The position numbers and the translations under genes were made by a program. The notes beneath the pieces were generated by a model. It was not told the DNA's origin, did no database searches, and was given only the letters and a program-made list of their open reading frames with translations. From Calliphora vicina (taxonomy: Eukaryota > Arthropoda > Insecta > Diptera > Calliphoridae), in NCBI RefSeq assembly GCF_958450345.1, contig NC_088782.1, forward strand, positions 115,678,046 through 115,742,045: a stretch of 64,000 nucleotides of DNA, in the 5' to 3' direction. This document shows positions 59,280 through 64,000 of the stretch, one piece after another. Position 1 is the first letter of the stretch; each line of letters starts with the position of its first letter.

Positions 59280-61660
59280 AATTTTATCCAAAAAGTATGC
59301 TTTAGTTTTTTATATATATGAAACATCCTAAAAATAGGCTTTACATAAAATTCTTAAAAAATTACAAAAGTTAAATATTAACTAGAAATTTCGATTTAAG
59401 TTGAATTTAATTTTTACATAATAGTAAAAAATTTAAGTTTTGTATCGAATAGGCAAAATTTTCCATTAATTATTTTTTTTTCCCTAAAATATGCTTTAAT
59501 TTTTTTCAATCTGATATAATAACTTTAGTATAAAATCTATAAATCAAAAAATATTTCTTGATATTTTTGTTGTTTATCCGAAAATTTTTACAAATAAATA
59601 ATTTTTCCTTAAAGTAGGCTTTAGTTTTTTTCAATTAAATAGACCTCTTTTAATTGTTACTTAAATAACTTAAATACATAAATAAAAAAGTAAACACGTA
59701 GCTGAAGTGGCCTACTAAATCATTGGAAAAAATACCTCTTTCAATTAAAATTAAATACCTAATATTATTTAGAGCCCAAAAATAATCTTAGGTAATAGAA
59801 AATAAAGTTTTTGTATTAAATAGTTAGCATTTTCCATAATTAAAAAAGTTTTCCTAAAATTATGCTTTAAATTTTTATTTCAATAAATTGTCCTTAAAGT
59901 ATGCTACATAAATTTGATTAATTTTTTTTAATATTTTTGTTGTTTATATAATAATTTTCCATAATTAATAATTTTTCCTAAAAGTAGACTTTAATTTTTT
60001 TGTTATCAAATATCCTAAAACTAGACTTTAAATAAAATTCTGGAAAAATTAAAAAAAATAAAATATTTATCAGAAATCTCGGATTAAGTCTTTAAAAACA
60101 AATTGAATTGTTTCCTAATAGTGAAATATTATTATTTATTAGAGCCTAAAATAATGCATTAGAAATAAAAATTTTGATTTTAGCAATAAATAAGCAAATT
60201 TTTGCTTAAATAAAAATGTCCCCTAAAAATATGCTTTAAATTTTTATTTTAATACTTAATCGTTGGAAAGACTTACGCTTTCAATTAAAACTAAGGTCCC
60301 AATTTTAATTAGAGCCTTAAAATAAGCTTGGGTAATAGAAAAATTGATTTTTGTACTAAATTGGCAAAATTTTCAATATTTAAAAAAGTTTTCCTAAAAT
60401 TATGCTTTACATTTTTATTTCAATAAATTGACCTTAAAGTAGGCGTAATAAAAAAATTGATTTTTGTACTAAATAAGCAAAATTTTCAATATTTAAAAAA
60501 GTTTTCCTAAAATTATGCTTTAAATTTTTATTTCAATAAATTGTCCTTAAAGTATGCAAAATAAATTTGTATAAAACTGTTTAATATTTTTGTTGTTTAT
60601 GTAAGAATTTTCCATAATTAATAAATTTTCCTAAAAGTAGACTTTAGTTTTTTTTTGTTATGAAATTTTATAAAAATATACTTTAAATAAATTTCTTGAA
60701 AACTTGAAAAAAGGGAGAAATTTAACTGAAATTTCGAATTAAGTTGTTAAAAACAAATTATATTTTTACCTAAAAGTATGTTTTAGTATTTATTAGAGCC
60801 TAAAATAATGCTTTAGAAATAAAAATCTTGATTTCTACAATAAATAAGCAAATTTTTGCTTAAATAAAAATGTCCCCTAAAAGTATGCTTTAAATTTTTA
60901 TTTTAATACAAATCTCTTAAACTAGGCTATATAAATTAGGACATAGGAATTTTAATAAGAGCCTTATAAATACAACATTTTGTAAAAAAAATAATTTTCC
61001 TAATAGTATGCTTTTATTTTTAAAATTTAATAAAACATCCTTAATATAGACTCTAAAAAACTGAAAATAATTTTTTTTAATAATAGACTTGTAAATGTAA
61101 AATATTTGAAAAATTATTTTTTCCTAAAAGTATGCTTTCATTTTTCTTTTTAATAAAACACTTTTAAAAAGGCTGTAGAAAGAAAAAAATATAAAATTTT
61201 AATAAAATTTTAAATTTTGAAAATATTATATTTTTCTAAAAGTATGCTTTAATTTTTCTGTTTTAATAAAACAACCTTAAAGTATGCTATTAGAATTATG
61301 TCATAAAATTTTATATAAGAAATTCATTTGTGGAAAATTTTGCAAAAAAAAATGTTTTCCTAAAAGTAGACTTTAGTTTTTTTAGTTTAATTAAACAGCC
61401 TTAAATTTTATACAGGGTAAATAAATTTTGTTAAGAAACTTTTTTATACAATATTTAGCTTAAATAAGAAATTTCCTAAAAGTAGGCTTTCTTTTTTTAA
61501 GTTTAATTAAACATGTTTAAATACTATATAAAGCAGGGTATACCCATTTCGTTTAGAAACTTGTATATACAAAAATTTACATAAATAACAAAACTGCCTA
61601 AAAGTAGGCTTTAATTTGTTTAGTTTAATTAAACAACCTTAGAATATGCCATATACCGAA
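59280..61660. repeat. Array of CCTAAAAGTATGCTTTA motifs
   Basis: The phrase TTTTCCTAAAAGTATGCTTT or a close variant (CCTTAAAGTAGGCTTT, CCTAAAATTATGCTTT, CCTAAAAGTAGACTTT) occurs some 30 times in 2.4 kb, usually followed by a run of T, all in the same orientation. Typical spacing is 50-120 bp. Larger units can be seen, e.g. 60380-60480 repeated at about 60470-60590. Outliers continue to 62390, 63410 (inverted) and 63830-63980. Confidence 0.92.
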
Positions 61661-64000
61661 TTTTTATAATTTTTTTTATTAACTATCTAAATCTAAAAAT
61701 TTCCTTTGAAAATTATAAAAATATGATAGTTTTGTTGTTTTCTATATTTGTAATTTTTAGATTACAATATTGTAATATTTGTTTATTTTTATTTAAAACC
61801 CTTTGAATCTATTGATTACAGCATCAATTAAATAAATTCTATATTTCTATTTGGTTTAGTTTATTTTAATGATTATATAAATATATTTTAAGGTTTTTAT
61901 TACCAAACAAAAATTTATTTAACTGATTTTAGTAAATAATCAGTTGCTTTGTTAAGGTTTCAAATAACAAATTATTTAAAATGAAGCCCAAATATAATTT
62001 AAGCTATAATAATATGTTTTATGAAAATTTAACATCCCAAAAGTATGCCATGGTTTACATACTAACGTATCATTTACTAGGACTATAAATAATACATTTA
62101 TCTGGAGGTGTTTTTTTTTCCAAATATTTGTTGTTATTGTTAAAAAAAACTGTATGTGAAATGTAACAGTTTTTTTTCCCAACAAATCTATTTATCAATA
62201 AAAGTGAATAGAAAAAAGCGAGTAGACAAGAATCTTTTTTTTGAGACTAGCTTTAAAAAAAAATACAACAAAATATAAATCACCATGACAGTCATAAAAA
62301 AGCACATAATTTTTGTTTTTTTTTCTGCTTTATAAATGTATGATTGTATGTAAAGCTAGAAATAACACAGCAACTTGTCAATGCCTAAAAGTAGGCAACA
62401 TTAGACAAAATGTCTATATGTATACTTTTACTAATGGAGTATGTATGTATGGAAAGAGTGAGAGAGTGAGAGCACAAGAGAAGATGTTATGGTTACCGAG
62501 ATTGTTGTTGGCACGTTTCATTGAAGAGCAAGCAAGAAAACGTGTCTTTGGTATTGTGTGGCTGTGGTTGTATAGACAACATTGTCTTGGTGTTTTTGTT
62601 GCCGTTAAAGCTGTTACAAAATATTGTTTTGCTTTAGCCTAATGTTATGCTATACTAAAGATGTATGTAGTTGTTTAAAACGTGCAGAAAAAGTTTATCT
62701 TTAAGATATGCTGCATTAGACACAAGCCATACAACAAGAAAGAGTATAAAACAAACTATTTTGGCGTAACGTAATACAAAAAAACATAAGTGTAGATGAC
62801 ATATGTAAAGCATACTTTGGAAGGCATGTAGATAATATTTAATACCCAAATACTTTAAGGGTGAAACAAAAAAGATATACCACAATAAAACCTAAACTTT
62901 TAGCTAAAGGTAAATATTTAATAATAAATCAGCTATTAAATATTAAAAAAATCAAGAATATTTTAACAATTTCTTTAATAAAAATCTTAAATTTATTTAT
63001 TTTGTTATCTCGCATGTTAATGATTTTGTTAAACATTTTGACAGTTGTCATTGAGTTCATTTTTATCTTACAACCAGCTAAAAGTGTTTATTACTTTAGG
63101 GCCTTAGATAATATAAATTGCTTAAGGGATTTTTTTTATAAATTTCCATTTTTCTGCCAGGAGTTGTCTAAACAAATGACAAATGGTTAAATATTTAAAT
63201 CAGGCTTTCAAATATAAAAATATTCTCCAAAAAAAAAAAATGTTTTAATAAATGACTGTTTGGTTTTTCCTATTTTTTTTTTATTTATTATTTGTATATG
63301 TATTTTTATCTTTGCAGATTTATTTTTTTTTGTTTTGTTTTGTAATAAATCCATATGCTATTGACATTTTTTTTTATAAATTATTGTTATTATTTAATAT
63401 TTTCTACTCCCCTCTAAAGCATACTTTTAGGTCTTTATATATATGATAAAAGTTGGCAAAAAAAGAAATTCTAATTTATTGTATTTTATTTTCCAGCTTT
63501 TTGCATATTTCCTACTCTATAGTTTTGAAAATGAGGTCAATAGTTTATTGTTTTGTGTCTCTAGAACATGTGTAAATAATAACTAATGCTCAACTCCTCT
63601 CGAAAGGACTATTAGAGCAAAACTTTTTTTTATATTTTATTTTTTTTTTAGACAAAACAATATCATCAGCAGAAATATTATATTTGCTCTAAAAATCAGT
63701 ATATTAAGTCTATATTTATCATATATTAAGTCTATATTTAGGAGCAATAAACTTATAAGTTGTTCAAGCCATAGAAAGGCATAGGACATAAAAACATATA
63801 AAAATCAATATAAAATTTAGGTAAATTGTATTTAGCCTAAAAATAGGCATAATATTTTAAGAAATTTCTAAAAATATGCTTCAATTTTCATGAAATTTAA
63901 AGTATTCCAACATACTCCTAAAAGTATGCAATAATTTTTCTTTAAATTTATTAAGCAACCTAAAAGTAGACTATGATTTTGTAACACTATTTAAAAAACA
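61661..64000 (-). other. Ten-m intron, right end of window
   Basis: AT-rich with scattered CCTAAAAGTA motifs (62385, 63830-63980). A patch at about 62450-62640 is GC-richer and holds an open stretch on both strands, but neither translation resembles a teneurin exon or any family I know. The 5' exons of Ten-m are not found here. Confidence 0.5.

Noticed and set aside
62313..62642. 109-residue open frame on the plus strand in a GC-richer patch
   Set aside because: The translation has no domain, looks like chance composition, and the opposite strand is equally open. It gives no match to a missing Ten-m N-terminal exon.

Overview
This window comes from a eukaryotic nuclear genome, very probably a calyptrate (muscoid or blowfly-like) fly. 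It is strongly AT-rich, its genes are split by GT-AG introns, the proteins are insect-like, and the non-coding DNA is full of decayed transposons and degenerate tandem repeats. Both recognised genes lie on the minus strand. Nothing bacterial (operons, CRISPR arrays, ribosome binding sites) and no tRNA or rRNA gene was seen.

Layout: (1) 1-1850: the 5' part of a thioredoxin-fold gene of the NME8/NME9 (TXNDC3/6)-like axonemal family. Five exons are visible and the gene runs off the left edge inside an 11-bp minisatellite. (2) 1851-6000: intergenic DNA with a 50-bp-class degenerate repeat, a MITE end, two oppositely oriented copies of a dispersed repeat that begins TATACCCTTC, and a dead Tc1-type transposase between them. 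(3) 6000-11511: T-rich (on +) non-coding DNA downstream of the second gene, probably holding its 3'UTR, with an unusual array of CAATATGGCG / TTGCCATATT units. (4) 11512-30168: the seven constitutive 3' exons of a teneurin, assigned to Ten-m (odz), plus one very large phase-compatible cassette exon of 801 codons. (5) 30169-64000: about 34 kb that I read as intron of the same gene. Its 5' exons, for the remaining cytoplasmic N-terminus, must lie beyond 64000. This intron is a mosaic of separate arrays, each built on its own short motif, plus a LINE fragment and several local duplications.

The teneurin is a single-pass type II membrane protein for cell-cell adhesion and synaptic matching. Splice phases agree across every visible exon junction and give 2557 residues to the annotated TGA without the cassette. 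Three points about it deserve attention. First, the cassette exon (25511-27913) brings a disordered acidic/N/Q-rich stretch with a furin-type RYRR site into the ectodomain between membrane and EGF repeats. Second, the stop codon is followed in frame by 66 sense codons with coding-like composition, suggesting stop-codon readthrough or alternative splicing. Third, the first introns carry at least five independent motif arrays. The thioredoxin gene is unrelated in function and merely adjacent.
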